A DNA stretch of 64,000 nucleotides from Fluviispira sanaruensis (GCF_004295685.1 NZ_AP019368.1:1430364-1494363); one strand, 5' to 3'; counted from the stretch's first letter, positions 24,138-34,698 are shown. Notes: generated by a model not told the origin, from the letters alone. Program-made: numbers and translations.

Positions 24138-26891
24138 TCAATCGATCATTTTATTTACGATATCATCAACTTTTAGTAATGCAGATGCTAATTCAGAGGT
24201 TTGAGTGCCTCCCCCACGAGCAAAATCAGGTCTACCGCCTCCTTTGCCGCCCACCATTTCAGAAAGCAATTTGATGATATTTCCAGCAGAAAGTTTTTTA
24301 TTCTGTTTTGTCATCTCAGGATTTATTGCAGAAATTATATGTGCACGATTGTCAAAAATTGCAGCAATAACTGCGATTGTATTTGGTTTCTCTTTGAGTC
24401 TATCACACAAAAGCTCCATCTCTTTCAAATCCGAAGAATCAGATAAAGTAACTACAAGGCGTGCATTATTTTTAAGTTTTTTTGCATTAGACAATAATTC
24501 CGAAATTTGCGCGTTTACAAGTCTGCTTTGTAATTGGACAATATTTTTTTCTAAATCTTTTGTATTTTCACGCAGTGCAATTATGCGTAATGAAATTTCA
24601 GATTCCGCACATTTAGCTGTTTCTGCAGCATGTGCAATAACATTTTTCAATTTCTTAAGGTATTGGAGGGCTGCAAAACCTGTCACAGCTTCAATACGAC
24701 GCACGCCACTTGTTACACTTCCTTCAGAAATTATTTTAAATAATCCGATATTTCCTGTGCTAGATATATGTGTTCCGCCACATAACTCAAGGGAAAAATC
24801 ACTTATTTCAAGCATGCGTACATGGTCGTCATATTTCTCATCGAACATAGCCATCGCGCCCATTTCTTTAGCCTTCGCTAAGGGAACATGCTCATGAGTT
24901 TTAACCGCAATATTTTTTAAAATTTGTGCATTAACCAGAAATTCAACTTGTTCAATTTCTTTTGCGCTTAGAGCCCTGCTATGCGTAAAATCAAAGCGGA
25001 GTGTGCTTGGGTTGACGAGAGAGCCCGCTTGGCGCACATTTTCTCCTAAAACAATTTGTAAAGCTTTGTGTGCCAAATGTGTTGCTGTGTGATTGCGCAT
25101 AGTGGCTTGGCGTGATGTAAAATCGATACGTGCTGTTACTTTAGCTGAGTTTGCAAAGAAATTCTTTAATTGCTCTTGACTTAAGGATTCATATGATTCA
25201 GAGCTGAACTCAACATGTTTAAGGAGATGAATAATACTAGTTACAGTTTTTCTAACATCAATAACTTCGAAGTCATTTTTTCCATCTTTATTTACAATTT
25301 GCAGACTACCAATATCACATACTTGCCCACCACCTTCTGGATAAAAAGGTGTGTTTGCAATAACAACTTCAAATAATTTATTTTTTAATTGACGTACTTT
25401 TTTAATATTTGTGCTTGGAATCTGTACTTCAGCGTATTCTACTTTATCTGATGATACGTTTGTTACTTTAAGATTATATCCCACAAAGTTTTTATCTTCA
25501 GAGGGATTTAATTTATTTAATTCAAGCCAAGGTGAGTCATCTTGATCAAATTTATAAAATTTTGCTTCAGCGCGGCTTCTTTCTTTTTGTTCCAGCATAT
25601 GTCTGTCAAAGTTTTCAAGATCTGCAGTGAAGCCAATTTCTTCGCATAAAACTCTTGTTAAATCAGAAGGAAAACCAAAACTGTCATGGAGAATAAAAAT
25701 ATTTTCCCCAGAAATAATTTTTAAATTCTTTGCTTTTGCTTCTTCAACAAAATGATTAAATTTTGTCAGACCACTGTCGAGCGTGCTGCTAAAACGCAAT
25801 TCTTCATTGCGAATTGCTTCTTCAATACGATTTTTATTTTTAACAATTTCTGGATAAAATTCTCCCATTTCAGAGACCACGACTTTAACAATCTTTTCTA
25901 AGAAAGATTGATCTTTAGGCCAGTTTTTTGTGAGCCTATGCGCATGTCTTACTGCACGGCGAAGTACACGGCGCAAAACATATCCCCGCCCTTCGTTTGA
26001 GAAGTTTGCACCATCTGCCAAGGTGAAAGTTAATAAGCGAATGTGATCGGATACAACATTGCAGCTTTCTTTTTGCTGTTCTGATAGTTCATTTAATTTT
26101 GTTTTTATACTTGCAGTTATTAAGATTTCTTCTTTTATTTTTTCAAATAAATCGATATCAAAGATAGCTGTTTTCCCTTGGGTGAGTGCTGTGACGCGCT
26201 CAAGCCCCATTCCTGTGTCTACACTTTTCATAGGTAAGTCGAGTAGAGTTCCGTCTTCTTGACGGTTGTACTGCATAAAAACCAAGTTCCAAAATTCTAA
26301 GTAACGGTCACAGTCGCAGCCTGGTCCTTTACAAACTAAACCTTTTTCGTAACATTGGCCTACTTTTTCACCTTGATCCAAATAAAGTTCTGAACAAGGA
26401 CCACACGGACCTGTTGGTCCCATTGCCCAAAAATTATCTTTATCGCCGAGACGCACAATACGCTCAGCAGGAACGCCTATGGATTTCCAAATTTCAAATG
26501 CTTCATCATCACTGTGGTGAACAGTTGCCCAAAAACGGGAGAGATCGAGTTTTAGTTCTTTCTTTGTAAATTCATACGCCCATTCAATAGCTTCTTTTTT
26601 GTAGTAATCACCAAAGCTCCAAGAACCAAGCATTTCAAACATGGTGCAATGGCGCCCGTCCTTACCTACATCGTCGAGGTCGCCAACTCGAATACACTTT
26701 TGTGAGTTGGTTGCACGCTTATAGGAGCGCACTTCTTCGCCCGTAAGGCAGGATTTAAATTGAGTCATCCCCGCAATTGTAAAAAGAATGGTTTGGTCAG
26801 CAATGGGGATTGTAGAGGCACTTGGCACGTAAGTGTGCTTTTTTGTTTCAAAAAAATGAATAAACTTACGGCGGATCTCATTGGTCTTCAT
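24138..26891 (-). CDS. alaS: Alanyl-tRNA synthetase
   Basis: Charges tRNA-Ala; about 917 residues, the usual length is ~875. Class II core at residues 1-~240 (FIHFFETKKH, TIPIADQTILFTIAGM, RVGDLDDVGKDGRHCTMFEMLGSWSFGDY), editing domain with the zinc/proofreading motifs HTATHLAHKAL and CGGTH, and a C-terminal C-Ala domain with GGKGGGRPDFARGGG. The frame could start at GTG 26897, but ATG 26891 has GGAG 5 bases upstream, and that GTG is inside the Shine-Dalgarno region. Divergent from murJ. Extra insertions near 300-480 account for the length. Confidence 0.95.
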   Translation of the reverse strand: MKTNEIRRKFIHFFETKKHTYVPSASTIPIADQTILFTIAGMTQFKSCLTGEEVRSYKRATNSQKCIRVGDLDDVGKDGRHCTMFEMLGSWSFGDYYKKEAIEWAYEFTKKELKLDLSRFWATVHHSDDEAFEIWKSIGVPAERIVRLGDKDNFWAMGPTGPCGPCSELYLDQGEKVGQCYEKGLVCKGPGCDCDRYLEFWNLVFMQYNRQEDGTLLDLPMKSVDTGMGLERVTALTQGKTAIFDIDLFEKIKEEILITASIKTKLNELSEQQKESCNVVSDHIRLLTFTLADGANFSNEGRGYVLRRVLRRAVRHAHRLTKNWPKDQSFLEKIVKVVVSEMGEFYPEIVKNKNRIEEAIRNEELRFSSTLDSGLTKFNHFVEEAKAKNLKIISGENIFILHDSFGFPSDLTRVLCEEIGFTADLENFDRHMLEQKERSRAEAKFYKFDQDDSPWLELNKLNPSEDKNFVGYNLKVTNVSSDKVEYAEVQIPSTNIKKVRQLKNKLFEVVIANTPFYPEGGGQVCDIGSLQIVNKDGKNDFEVIDVRKTVTSIIHLLKHVEFSSESYESLSQEQLKNFFANSAKVTARIDFTSRQATMRNHTATHLAHKALQIVLGENVRQAGSLVNPSTLRFDFTHSRALSAKEIEQVEFLVNAQILKNIAVKTHEHVPLAKAKEMGAMAMFDEKYDDHVRMLEISDFSLELCGGTHISSTGNIGLFKIISEGSVTSGVRRIEAVTGFAALQYLKKLKNVIAHAAETAKCAESEISLRIIALRENTKDLEKNIVQLQSRLVNAQISELLSNAKKLKNNARLVVTLSDSSDLKEMELLCDRLKEKPNTIAVIAAIFDNRAHIISAINPEMTKQNKKLSAGNIIKLLSEMVGGKGGGRPDFARGGGTQTSELASALLKVDDIVNKMID

Positions 26892-27037
26892 AATCACTCC
26901 AGTCTTGGCCTATCGCATTCTAAAAAAATTCGTTACGGCTGATGTAATATCTAAGCATTCGGATTTACCGAGCTTGCTTAACTTATAGATTGGCAAACGA
27001 GCAATGGCAATATGAGAGTTTAAGGAATTAATAATTT

Positions 27038-28705
27038 ATGACTGATATGAAAACTCCAAGCACAGCAAGTGAAAATGAATCGGTAAAATTGAAAAAAGCA
27101 AGTTTTGCAGCTATAGCGGGTGTTCTTTTTTCCCGCGCCTCTGGGATCGTGCGGACAGCGGTTGTAAATGGAACCTTTGGGGTTACAGTTTCTTTAGATG
27201 CCTTTAATGCTGCCTTTCGTTTTCCAAATAGTCTGCGAGATCTTTTTGCAGATGGGGCACTCTCAGCTTCATTTATTAAAGTATTGGTAGACGAAAGAAC
27301 TAAAGGAGTTGAAGCTGAAAAACAACTGATTCGAATTGTGATCGGATTTTTTTCCTTTGTTACTTTTCTCATCGCAATTATAGCAGCTATTTTTTCATAC
27401 CCCTTTATGGAATTTATTAGCAATGAAAAATTTAAACAATCAGGGGGGCTCGATCTGGCCTCTTTTCTATTTAAGATTTTAGCATTTTATTTACCATTAA
27501 CTATGCTAAATGCTGTCGCTATGGCTGTTCTAGGTGTGCTCGGGCAGACATTTCGTGCTATGAATGGTTCTGCTTTTTTAAATGTTGGCATAATAGGTTT
27601 AGCTTTCTGTTCGCCACTCTTTTTACATTATGGTTTTAATCCCGTCGTTGGAATTGCTATTGGAGCTATTATTGGTGTGATTATGCAAATGGTATATCAA
27701 TTTCTACCATTGTATAAATTGGGTATGTTAGCTTGGCCCATTTTCAGTATCAAAGAGTGGGTTTCCTATAAACCATTGCACGAAGTTTTAATTTTAATGC
27801 TCCCTCGCGCTCTTGGTCAAGGCGCAATGATATTAGCATTGCTGATAAATACTTTTTTTGCAATTCAGGTGGGAGAAGGTGCTTTAACTTATATTATGAC
27901 TGCGACAATAATTATTCAGGTGCCAATTGGATTATTTGGAGTGGCCACTGGTTTTGCTGCATTGCCAGTTCTGAGTAAAGCCATTGTTGAGAATCAAAAT
28001 AAAAGATTTTCTTTACTTCTTGTTGAAAGTTTAGATACAGCAATGTGGCTTGCGGCACTTACAACCGCATGCTTTGCTTTACTTATTGTACCATTTTATT
28101 CCGTATTATTTCAACATGGAGCGGTTAATTTTCAGGATACTATACAAAATTCAATAGCAGTGTGTGCGTATTCAATTGGAATTATTTTTGCTTCTGGATC
28201 AAAAATACTCTTAAATGGTTTTTATGCGATCAATTGTACGAAACAAATTGTTTATAATGCTGTTGTTTATTTAGTTATCAATGCAAGCTTAAGCTCGATC
28301 TTAGCACCTAAATTAGGCATACTTGGGCTCGGAATATCTTATGGCACGGCGAGTGCGTTTGATTTTCTTATGAATTATTTTTTTCTGAAAAGAAGATTTC
28401 AACAAAAATATTATGGAGACAATCCTTATATCGAAGGCGGAAAAACATTTGGATTTCGTATGATCGCATTTGCATTCTTAGCCTATATATTCGGATTATC
28501 AGGGGTTGCTTCCATTATCTATTTTTGGCAAAATTTTGATCAATATTTATCGTTCGAACTCAATTTTATCAGTCAGTTTATTATTTTGAGCGTAGGTGGA
28601 ATTCTTTTTTGTGCAGTGAGTATTGTACTTGTTAAATTTTTTGCGCCACAGCATTTAAAGGATTTACTTAGTAAAATTTTGAGTAAATTAAAGTATTCGT
28701 TTTAA
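27038..28705 (+). CDS. murJ: Lipid II flippase MurJ
   Basis: 555-residue inner-membrane protein of the MOP/MviN family that flips lipid II for peptidoglycan synthesis. About 14 hydrophobic helices are visible. The family signature at the start is clear: FSRASGIVRTAVVNGTFG, then DAFNAAFRFPNSLRDLFADGALSASF (Arg and Asp positions as in MurJ). ATG 27038 follows AAGGA at 27022-27026 with 11 bases between; ATG 27047 is an alternative. Its 3' end overlaps the end of the convergent cheR/cheB fusion by 18 bases. Essential in most bacteria. Confidence 0.92.
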   Translation: MTDMKTPSTASENESVKLKKASFAAIAGVLFSRASGIVRTAVVNGTFGVTVSLDAFNAAFRFPNSLRDLFADGALSASFIKVLVDERTKGVEAEKQLIRIVIGFFSFVTFLIAIIAAIFSYPFMEFISNEKFKQSGGLDLASFLFKILAFYLPLTMLNAVAMAVLGVLGQTFRAMNGSAFLNVGIIGLAFCSPLFLHYGFNPVVGIAIGAIIGVIMQMVYQFLPLYKLGMLAWPIFSIKEWVSYKPLHEVLILMLPRALGQGAMILALLINTFFAIQVGEGALTYIMTATIIIQVPIGLFGVATGFAALPVLSKAIVENQNKRFSLLLVESLDTAMWLAALTTACFALLIVPFYSVLFQHGAVNFQDTIQNSIAVCAYSIGIIFASGSKILLNGFYAINCTKQIVYNAVVYLVINASLSSILAPKLGILGLGISYGTASAFDFLMNYFFLKRRFQQKYYGDNPYIEGGKTFGFRMIAFAFLAYIFGLSGVASIIYFWQNFDQYLSFELNFISQFIILSVGGILFCAVSIVLVKFFAPQHLKDLLSKILSKLKYSF

Positions 28706-30577
28706 AATATTTGGAATGTCTTTCAAAGAAGCAACATGATGAACTCCTCCAAGTGCTATAGCTTCTTTGGGCATTCCAAAAACGACACTGCTTTCCTCAT
28801 CTTGAGCGATGGTAAATGCATTTTTATCATATAATTCTTTTAAGCCATTTGCTCCATCGTTACCCATACCTGTCAAAATGAGTGCGCAAATATTAAGTTG
28901 AATCTTTAGCTGAGCGATTGAATAAAATAAATAGTCTATAGATGGTTTATGCATATTGATTTTTTCTGTGTCATTTACTTCTAAAATGAGGCTATTTTTT
29001 TCTTCTATAATTCTCATTTGTTTCCCGCCAGGTGCTAAATAAACACAGTTATTTTCTAATACCTGCTTATTTTTCCCCTCATAAACTTTAAAATGACATA
29101 GCTCGTTTAATCTATTTGCTAAAGCTGATGAGAAATACTCTGGAATATGTTGAACAATTACAATGGGTGGAAAATTTTTATCAATTTGTGTTAAGATAGT
29201 TTGGAGTGCTTCGACACCACCAGTAGAAGAGCCTATTGCAATTAAGTCTGGTTTTGATATATTTTTAGGTAAATTATAGTATTTATTTTCACTAAAACTT
29301 TTTTTATTTTTTAAAAAAGTTTCTTTGCTTGATTTTCTGGCTTCCAGAATCGTGTTTTTAATATTTATTATTTCCATTGTAGAATGAACTCCTTTTGGTT
29401 TTTCAATATAATCAAATGCGCCTAATTCCAAACATCGTATCCCATTATCTGCTTCATCAAAGTTTATAGAACTCATAACTACAATGGGTGGATGAGGCTT
29501 GTCTTTTAAAAATTCAAGGTATTCAATGCCATTCATCTTTGGCATATTCAAATCAAGAATAATAACGTGTGGTTGTTGTTCTAATGTGCTAAGAATTTCC
29601 ATTGCTTCAATTGGATTTTCAGCTTCCCCAACGAGCAAAAAATTTTCTTCTTTAGTTAATATTTTTCGGAGAAAATCTCGGACTGTTAATGCATCATCAA
29701 TGACAAATACCTTTGTAAAATCAGGCATTATTTCTGAATTTAACAAATAAATAGAGTTTTTTATATGAGTGAAGGGAACTGTAATGCCATTGAGAGATTC
29801 TGAATGACCTAGAATTAAATATCCGTGTTTTTCTAAATGATTTTTTATTGACATTATAATATTTTTTACTTCTTTACGTTTATAATAAATTATAATATTT
29901 CGTATTAAAATAATGTTAAATTTACCAAAGTCTTCTGGGGTTACGAGGAGATTGTGTACTTTAAATTTACATAGTTTATGAACACTATCTTTTATTCTGA
30001 CATGATTTTTTAACTCATCTTTACCAAAATCAAAATACTTTTGAATCAATACCTTCCCTATTTCTTTTTCAATTTCAGATGCTAAATAAATTCCATTTTC
30101 ACATTTTTCGATAGATATTGAGTCAATGTCTGTTCCTAAAATTTCAATTGGTGGGATAAATTCATATTTTATTCCGAGTGTGTAACAAGCTTCCAAATAG
30201 CAAATAGCAATTGAATAAACTTCCTTGCCACTCGAGGCTGCTGCAGACCAAATGCGAATAGGTTTATTTCTTTTTATAAATTCAGGGAAAATTTCATCAG
30301 CTAAAAAATCAAAATGTTCTGGCTCACGGAAAAACTCAGTCGTATGATTCGTTAAAATTGAAATTAAATTTCTAATTTCAACGTCCACATTTTGAAGATA
30401 ATATTCATAATAATCTTCAATTTTTGCAAAATTTAAAATATTCAGTCTTAGCTTAATTTTTTCTGTAGCCAATTGTATCTTTTCATTATTGAGCTCTACT
30501 TGAATTAATCCTTGAATATCCTTTATAATTTTCAAATAAAAATTTTCATTTTGTTTCATATTGATTATGCTTTCCAT
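28688..30577 (-). CDS. Chemotaxis CheR-receiver-CheB fusion protein
   Basis: 629 residues with three domains. Residues ~1-275: CheR methyltransferase (TTEFFREPEHF, SAM site WSAAASSGKEVYSIAI, LIRNIIIYY). Residues ~280-400: receiver (FVIDDALTVRDFL, phospho-acceptor Asp in ILDLNMPKMNG, KP pair). Residues ~435-629: CheB methylesterase with catalytic Ser in GSSTGG, His in QHIP, and Asp in GMGNDGANG. One polypeptide therefore adds and removes the methyl groups of the receptor at 30565. Start ATG 30577 overlaps the mcp stop; ATG 30559 is a possible alternative. Last gene of the operon. A separate CheY is not seen in the window. Confidence 0.9.
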   Translation of the reverse strand: MESIINMKQNENFYLKIIKDIQGLIQVELNNEKIQLATEKIKLRLNILNFAKIEDYYEYYLQNVDVEIRNLISILTNHTTEFFREPEHFDFLADEIFPEFIKRNKPIRIWSAAASSGKEVYSIAICYLEACYTLGIKYEFIPPIEILGTDIDSISIEKCENGIYLASEIEKEIGKVLIQKYFDFGKDELKNHVRIKDSVHKLCKFKVHNLLVTPEDFGKFNIILIRNIIIYYKRKEVKNIIMSIKNHLEKHGYLILGHSESLNGITVPFTHIKNSIYLLNSEIMPDFTKVFVIDDALTVRDFLRKILTKEENFLLVGEAENPIEAMEILSTLEQQPHVIILDLNMPKMNGIEYLEFLKDKPHPPIVVMSSINFDEADNGIRCLELGAFDYIEKPKGVHSTMEIINIKNTILEARKSSKETFLKNKKSFSENKYYNLPKNISKPDLIAIGSSTGGVEALQTILTQIDKNFPPIVIVQHIPEYFSSALANRLNELCHFKVYEGKNKQVLENNCVYLAPGGKQMRIIEEKNSLILEVNDTEKINMHKPSIDYLFYSIAQLKIQLNICALILTGMGNDGANGLKELYDKNAFTIAQDEESSVVFGMPKEAIALGGVHHVASLKDIPNILKRIL

Positions 30578-32241
30578 CTTGAATCATTTCTTCTCGGCAT
30601 GTTATCAGTTAATATATAATCGCTATTAACTTTATTATCTTCGTTTTGTTGTGTATTTAATGAGAAAAAATTATCTGGGTTGTTTTTTGATGAATTGCTA
30701 TCAAATATATTTTCATCTGTTTTATTTTCATTTTTAGCTACATTTCCAATAATTAAATATCTTAACTTTGTAATAATTTCACTAATATTCTTGATACCGC
30801 TAGCCAAAGATTGACTGTCTGTTGCTTGAGCAATTCCAATAGCACTATTACGTTGTGTTACTTCATCAATTTGTCGCATTGCAATCGTAGTTTGCTTCAT
30901 ACCGGTTTCTTGTTCGCTCGTAGATGAGACAATAATTTTTGTTCCTTCATTTATTTTAAAAAGAATTTCAGTCATATTATCAAAAGAAGCTTCGCACATT
31001 TTTGAAATATTTTTTCCAGTAATGATTCGTTCACGAATGTCTGACACAACATGTGCGACTTCTGAGGTTGATGACTCAAGTAACTCTCTAATTTCGTTCG
31101 CAGCAGATCCACTCATAGAAGCTAACTTGCCAACTTCTTCTGCAACTACAGCAAAGCCTTTACCATGTATGCCGGCGCGAGCGGCTTCAATGGAAGCATT
31201 GAATGAAAGAAGTCTCGTTTCTGAGACTATTTCATTAATTATTTTTGTTTTATTAGCTATTTTAACGATAAGATTGGAAATTTCTTCCAACTTAACATTT
31301 GATGCTTGAATACTATCCATAGCAGAAAGCATTTGTGATATGGATTCTCGTCCTTTTTGTGCACTGATCTGCCCCTCTTCAGAGATGCGCAAATTATGTG
31401 CAGAATGCTTACTTGTTTGCGTTAGCATAGAGCTCATTTCTTCCATACTTGCTGCAGTTTCTTGAATAGCTGCAGCCTGCTTCATTGTCATATCTGAAAG
31501 TTCTTTAGAGCTTTTTTGTGAACTATTCGCTCTTTGCATAATGAAAATTGACTGACTATTGAGAGCAAGGATCAGACTATTTAGACTATTATTAAGTTTT
31601 TTAATTGAAAACTTTGATAGAAAAATAGCTGCGCATAAGAAAGTTGATAAAATGGTAATTAAAAAATATAAAGAATTTCTTCCGTAATCATTTGTATTCT
31701 TAATGTTTTGTTCTGAATATGCATTTACTGTAATTATTATCGAACTTATAGATTTTTCAAGCTTTTTAAATATATCATTGAACTGAATCAATAAAATTCG
31801 AGTCTCTGAATTCCTTTTATCTAAAGCATTTTTCGCAATTTTGTCTGATAAATCAGTATAAATTTTCGCATCAATTAGTATTAATTTTAAATCATCATGA
31901 ATTTTTTTATTTAATATTAAACTATTAAGATTGTTTAAATGATTTAAAAATTTTTCCTTAAATTCGCTTCCTTCATCCGCTAATTCTTTTAGTTTTCCAT
32001 AATTTTTTGAGTCTGAAGCTATCATAATTCCAAAAATATTAGCCCGAATTCCATCGTGCAGCATATCTGCAAGAGTTAAATTTTTTATCGCAGGTATAAT
32101 TTCAGATGAAAACTTGCCAATTTTTTCATTATAAAAATTATTTAATTGAAAAGGTATAACACCCATGCAAAAAATTAATATAATCATGAGTGTAGATAAC
32201 GTCCAAAGTCTTTTACGTATTGTCCATACTTTATTTTTCAT
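30565..32241 (-). CDS. Methyl-accepting chemotaxis protein
   Basis: 558-residue chemoreceptor. Topology: short cytosolic N-terminus, membrane helix 1 (~12-32), a ~155-residue periplasmic helical sensor (4HB-like), membrane helix 2 (~190-212), then a long coiled-coil signalling domain. The signalling tip is plain: ETRLLSFNASIEAARAGIHGKGFAVVAEEVGKLA, here broken up as IEAARAG and GFAVVAEEVGKLA. No NWETF-type tethering peptide is present at the C-terminus (ends NDSRWKA). Ligand unknown. It sits between cheW and the cheR/cheB fusion with a 13-base overlap, so it is the dedicated receptor of this operon. Confidence 0.9.
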   Translation of the reverse strand: MKNKVWTIRKRLWTLSTLMIILIFCMGVIPFQLNNFYNEKIGKFSSEIIPAIKNLTLADMLHDGIRANIFGIMIASDSKNYGKLKELADEGSEFKEKFLNHLNNLNSLILNKKIHDDLKLILIDAKIYTDLSDKIAKNALDKRNSETRILLIQFNDIFKKLEKSISSIIITVNAYSEQNIKNTNDYGRNSLYFLITILSTFLCAAIFLSKFSIKKLNNSLNSLILALNSQSIFIMQRANSSQKSSKELSDMTMKQAAAIQETAASMEEMSSMLTQTSKHSAHNLRISEEGQISAQKGRESISQMLSAMDSIQASNVKLEEISNLIVKIANKTKIINEIVSETRLLSFNASIEAARAGIHGKGFAVVAEEVGKLASMSGSAANEIRELLESSTSEVAHVVSDIRERIITGKNISKMCEASFDNMTEILFKINEGTKIIVSSTSEQETGMKQTTIAMRQIDEVTQRNSAIGIAQATDSQSLASGIKNISEIITKLRYLIIGNVAKNENKTDENIFDSNSSKNNPDNFFSLNTQQNEDNKVNSDYILTDNMPRRNDSRWKA

Positions 32242-32250
32242 GATTTTTCC

Positions 32251-32745
32251 TCATAAATTAAATGATATATTTAAATTTTCATTATCTTTTATAGCTTTTA
32301 ATTCTTCTTCGCTTATTGATGATGCCAGATCTATAACTGTGACTAAGCTTTCTTTTAATATATAATTGCCAATTATGAATTTATTGTCAATTGTATATTT
32401 CATTTCTTTATTTTGTTGTATTTCTTCTTTATTAATGGTTTGAACAGAAATTAAATCATCAACAATGACACCTAAACTTAAATCCTTGCTTTCAACGACT
32501 AAAATAATTCCCTTATTTTCATCATCATTAAATATTGGAGAGACTTTTATTCTGAAATCAATTATGCTTAGTATTTTTCCTCTTAAATTAATAATTCCTT
32601 TAAAATAGGGAACCATAAAAGGCACTGGTTTTATATTAATTGATTTAATTACTTCTTTTATTTGTAATAAATTACATGCATAATCTTCGTTTAATAATTT
32701 AAATATTAGGTATTTATTTTCTTCTATTTCATAATTTTGTTCCAT
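32251..32745 (-). CDS. cheW: CheW-type coupling protein
   Basis: 164 residues, one CheW/SH3-like domain: YLIFKLLNEDYACNLLQIKEVI, then VPYFKGIINLRGKILSIIDFRIK, the conserved GxInLRGxvlpViDl signature. It couples the receptor to CheA. Its start overlaps the cheA stop by 17 bases, indicating translational coupling, and mcp follows after 9 bases. Confidence 0.9.
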   Translation of the reverse strand: MEQNYEIEENKYLIFKLLNEDYACNLLQIKEVIKSINIKPVPFMVPYFKGIINLRGKILSIIDFRIKVSPIFNDDENKGIILVVESKDLSLGVIVDDLISVQTINKEEIQQNKEMKYTIDNKFIIGNYILKESLVTVIDLASSISEEELKAIKDNENLNISFNL

Positions 32746-34438
32746 GATAACTCCAGATATTAACTAATTGACTTAGATTAAGTACTAAAGCTGGTTCTCC
32801 ATTTCCTAAGACTGTTGTTGCAATAACCCCAGGAATCCCTATGAGTTCTTGGGATAATTTTTTGAGGACAATGGTTTGGGTATTTATAATTTCTTCCACT
32901 TGGAAGGAGAATCTTTTACCTAGATGTTGAATTAATATCCCATTATTTTCGCTTTCAAACGTTATTTCCATCTCGTCTGCGTGCAAAAGTTTATTTAGTG
33001 AAATTATAGGAATTATTTCATTTCTTAAAGTAAAAACTTCGCTTCCATTTAACCTAGTTTCTATTTTAAATTTCTTATGATCTACGACTTCAGCTATTTG
33101 AGATTCTGGAATAACAAATAGCTGTTTGTTTGACTTAAATATCAAACCTTTGATGATAGATAGTGATGAGGGTAAAGAAATAATAAATGTTGTTCCTTTA
33201 TCAATTTCAGTTTCAATATCAATACTTCCTTTTAGCTCTGAAATTACATTATTGACCACATCAAGTCCAACACCTCTGCCAGAAATGTCGGACACTTCAT
33301 CTTTAGTAGAAAACCCAGGCTTAAAAATGAGCCTTTGAATTTCACTTTTTGTTAAATTATTGTTGGCCTCGATAATTCCTTTTTGAATTGCTTTGTTTAA
33401 TATTTTAGTTTCATCTAGCCCTTTTCCGTCGTCTTTTAATAATATTTTAACATTGCCTTCTTCTTGCATTGCCCTTAATTCAATTGAACACTCTATTGGT
33501 TTATTTTTGTTTAATCTATCTTCTTTGCTTTCAATTCCATGGTCAATTGCATTTCTTATTAAATGAGTTAATGGATCTGTTAATTTATCGACTATAACTT
33601 TATCTAGTTCCACGTCAGAACCAAAAGTTTCAAAGTTTATTTTTTTTTGTTGTTTTAGCGATAGGTCTCTTACTATTCGATTCATTTTCTGAAATTGTTG
33701 CTCAAGAGACATCATTCTTAATGAGAGCGTAATATCTTGTAATTCTTGAATATTTTTACCCATTTGGGAAATGGTATTTTTGACATCTTGGGGGAGTGAG
33801 TTTGATTGTGATATTTGCTTTAAAATATTCTGATCAATTACGACTTCTCCGATATAATTTATTAAATTATCAAGTTTGCATACATTCACTTTTAGATATT
33901 CATCTGCACAATTTTTTTTGTTTTTTTCTCCGTCATTTTTTTTTGTTTCATTCTGTTTGGATATATAATAATTTTCTTCATTCTTTAATGTGCTTGTAAA
34001 TTCTTCAAAGATTTCAAAGCCATTAGAGAATATACTTGATGCATCTTTTTCTTTTAAAAATGTTAGTATATTATTAATATTTTCATTTACATTATTATGA
34101 AGATAACTTGAGTTATCTTGAATGGATAATATCCATTCAAGTGTAAAGGAATGAATTTCAAAAAAAAGATTTAATATCTTTGCTTCAAATTTTATTTCAT
34201 CATTTTTAATTGATGTTAAAAGTTCTTCTACTTTATGAATATAATCAGTAAGTTGGTTTAGGCCGACGGATGCAGACGAGCCTTTTAGATTGTGTGCAAT
34301 ACGAAATAGCTGCGCAATCGATTCGTGTTCATTCGATTTATTTATATTTAAACAAGTCGCTTCCCAAGATGCTAGATTTTCGAGAGCTTCTTCTATAAAT
34401 GTAATTATAAATTGAGCTTCAATAATTGTATTCACCAT
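32729..34438 (-). CDS. cheA: Chemotaxis histidine kinase CheA
   Basis: About 569 residues. P1 (1-110) carries the phospho-accepting His49 in FRIAHNLKGSSASVG. A linker (~115-190) is short and polar, with no clear P2 CheY-binding domain. P3 dimerisation helices follow (KLDNLINYIGEVVIDQN), then P4 kinase with N-box LTHLIRNAIDHGIES, DDGKGLD and GRGVGLDVV, and a CheW-like P5 at the C-terminus. The frame is open to 34504, but ATG 34438 (or GTG 34435) follows AAGGA and gives the usual N-terminus. First gene of the reverse chemosensory operon. Confidence 0.9.
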   Translation of the reverse strand: MVNTIIEAQFIITFIEEALENLASWEATCLNINKSNEHESIAQLFRIAHNLKGSSASVGLNQLTDYIHKVEELLTSIKNDEIKFEAKILNLFFEIHSFTLEWILSIQDNSSYLHNNVNENINNILTFLKEKDASSIFSNGFEIFEEFTSTLKNEENYYISKQNETKKNDGEKNKKNCADEYLKVNVCKLDNLINYIGEVVIDQNILKQISQSNSLPQDVKNTISQMGKNIQELQDITLSLRMMSLEQQFQKMNRIVRDLSLKQQKKINFETFGSDVELDKVIVDKLTDPLTHLIRNAIDHGIESKEDRLNKNKPIECSIELRAMQEEGNVKILLKDDGKGLDETKILNKAIQKGIIEANNNLTKSEIQRLIFKPGFSTKDEVSDISGRGVGLDVVNNVISELKGSIDIETEIDKGTTFIISLPSSLSIIKGLIFKSNKQLFVIPESQIAEVVDHKKFKIETRLNGSEVFTLRNEIIPIISLNKLLHADEMEITFESENNGILIQHLGKRFSFQVEEIINTQTIVLKKLSQELIGIPGVIATTVLGNGEPALVLNLSQLVNIWSYHGTKL

Positions 34439-34698
34439 GGGTTCCTTTTTTATTAACAATATACTGATAAGTGAAAATTTAAGATGATATAATTTGCATG
34501 TCATTTTTTGAGCATTTTATTTATAGTAAATCGATTTGGATAAAATATAAAAATACTATTGAAATAGTTATTTTTATTTGACTTATTGTGCTTGATTTTT
34601 TGCTGGTACTCAGAATTGACATTTGTATATTTTGTTGAATAAATTTACCATATTTTATATATTTTTTTAAATTTAATTTTCATTTATTAGTGTGCTAT

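Noticed and set aside
24205-24897. 230-residue forward frame within alaS
   Set aside because: Antisense to a strongly conserved alaS region with no ribosome-binding site.
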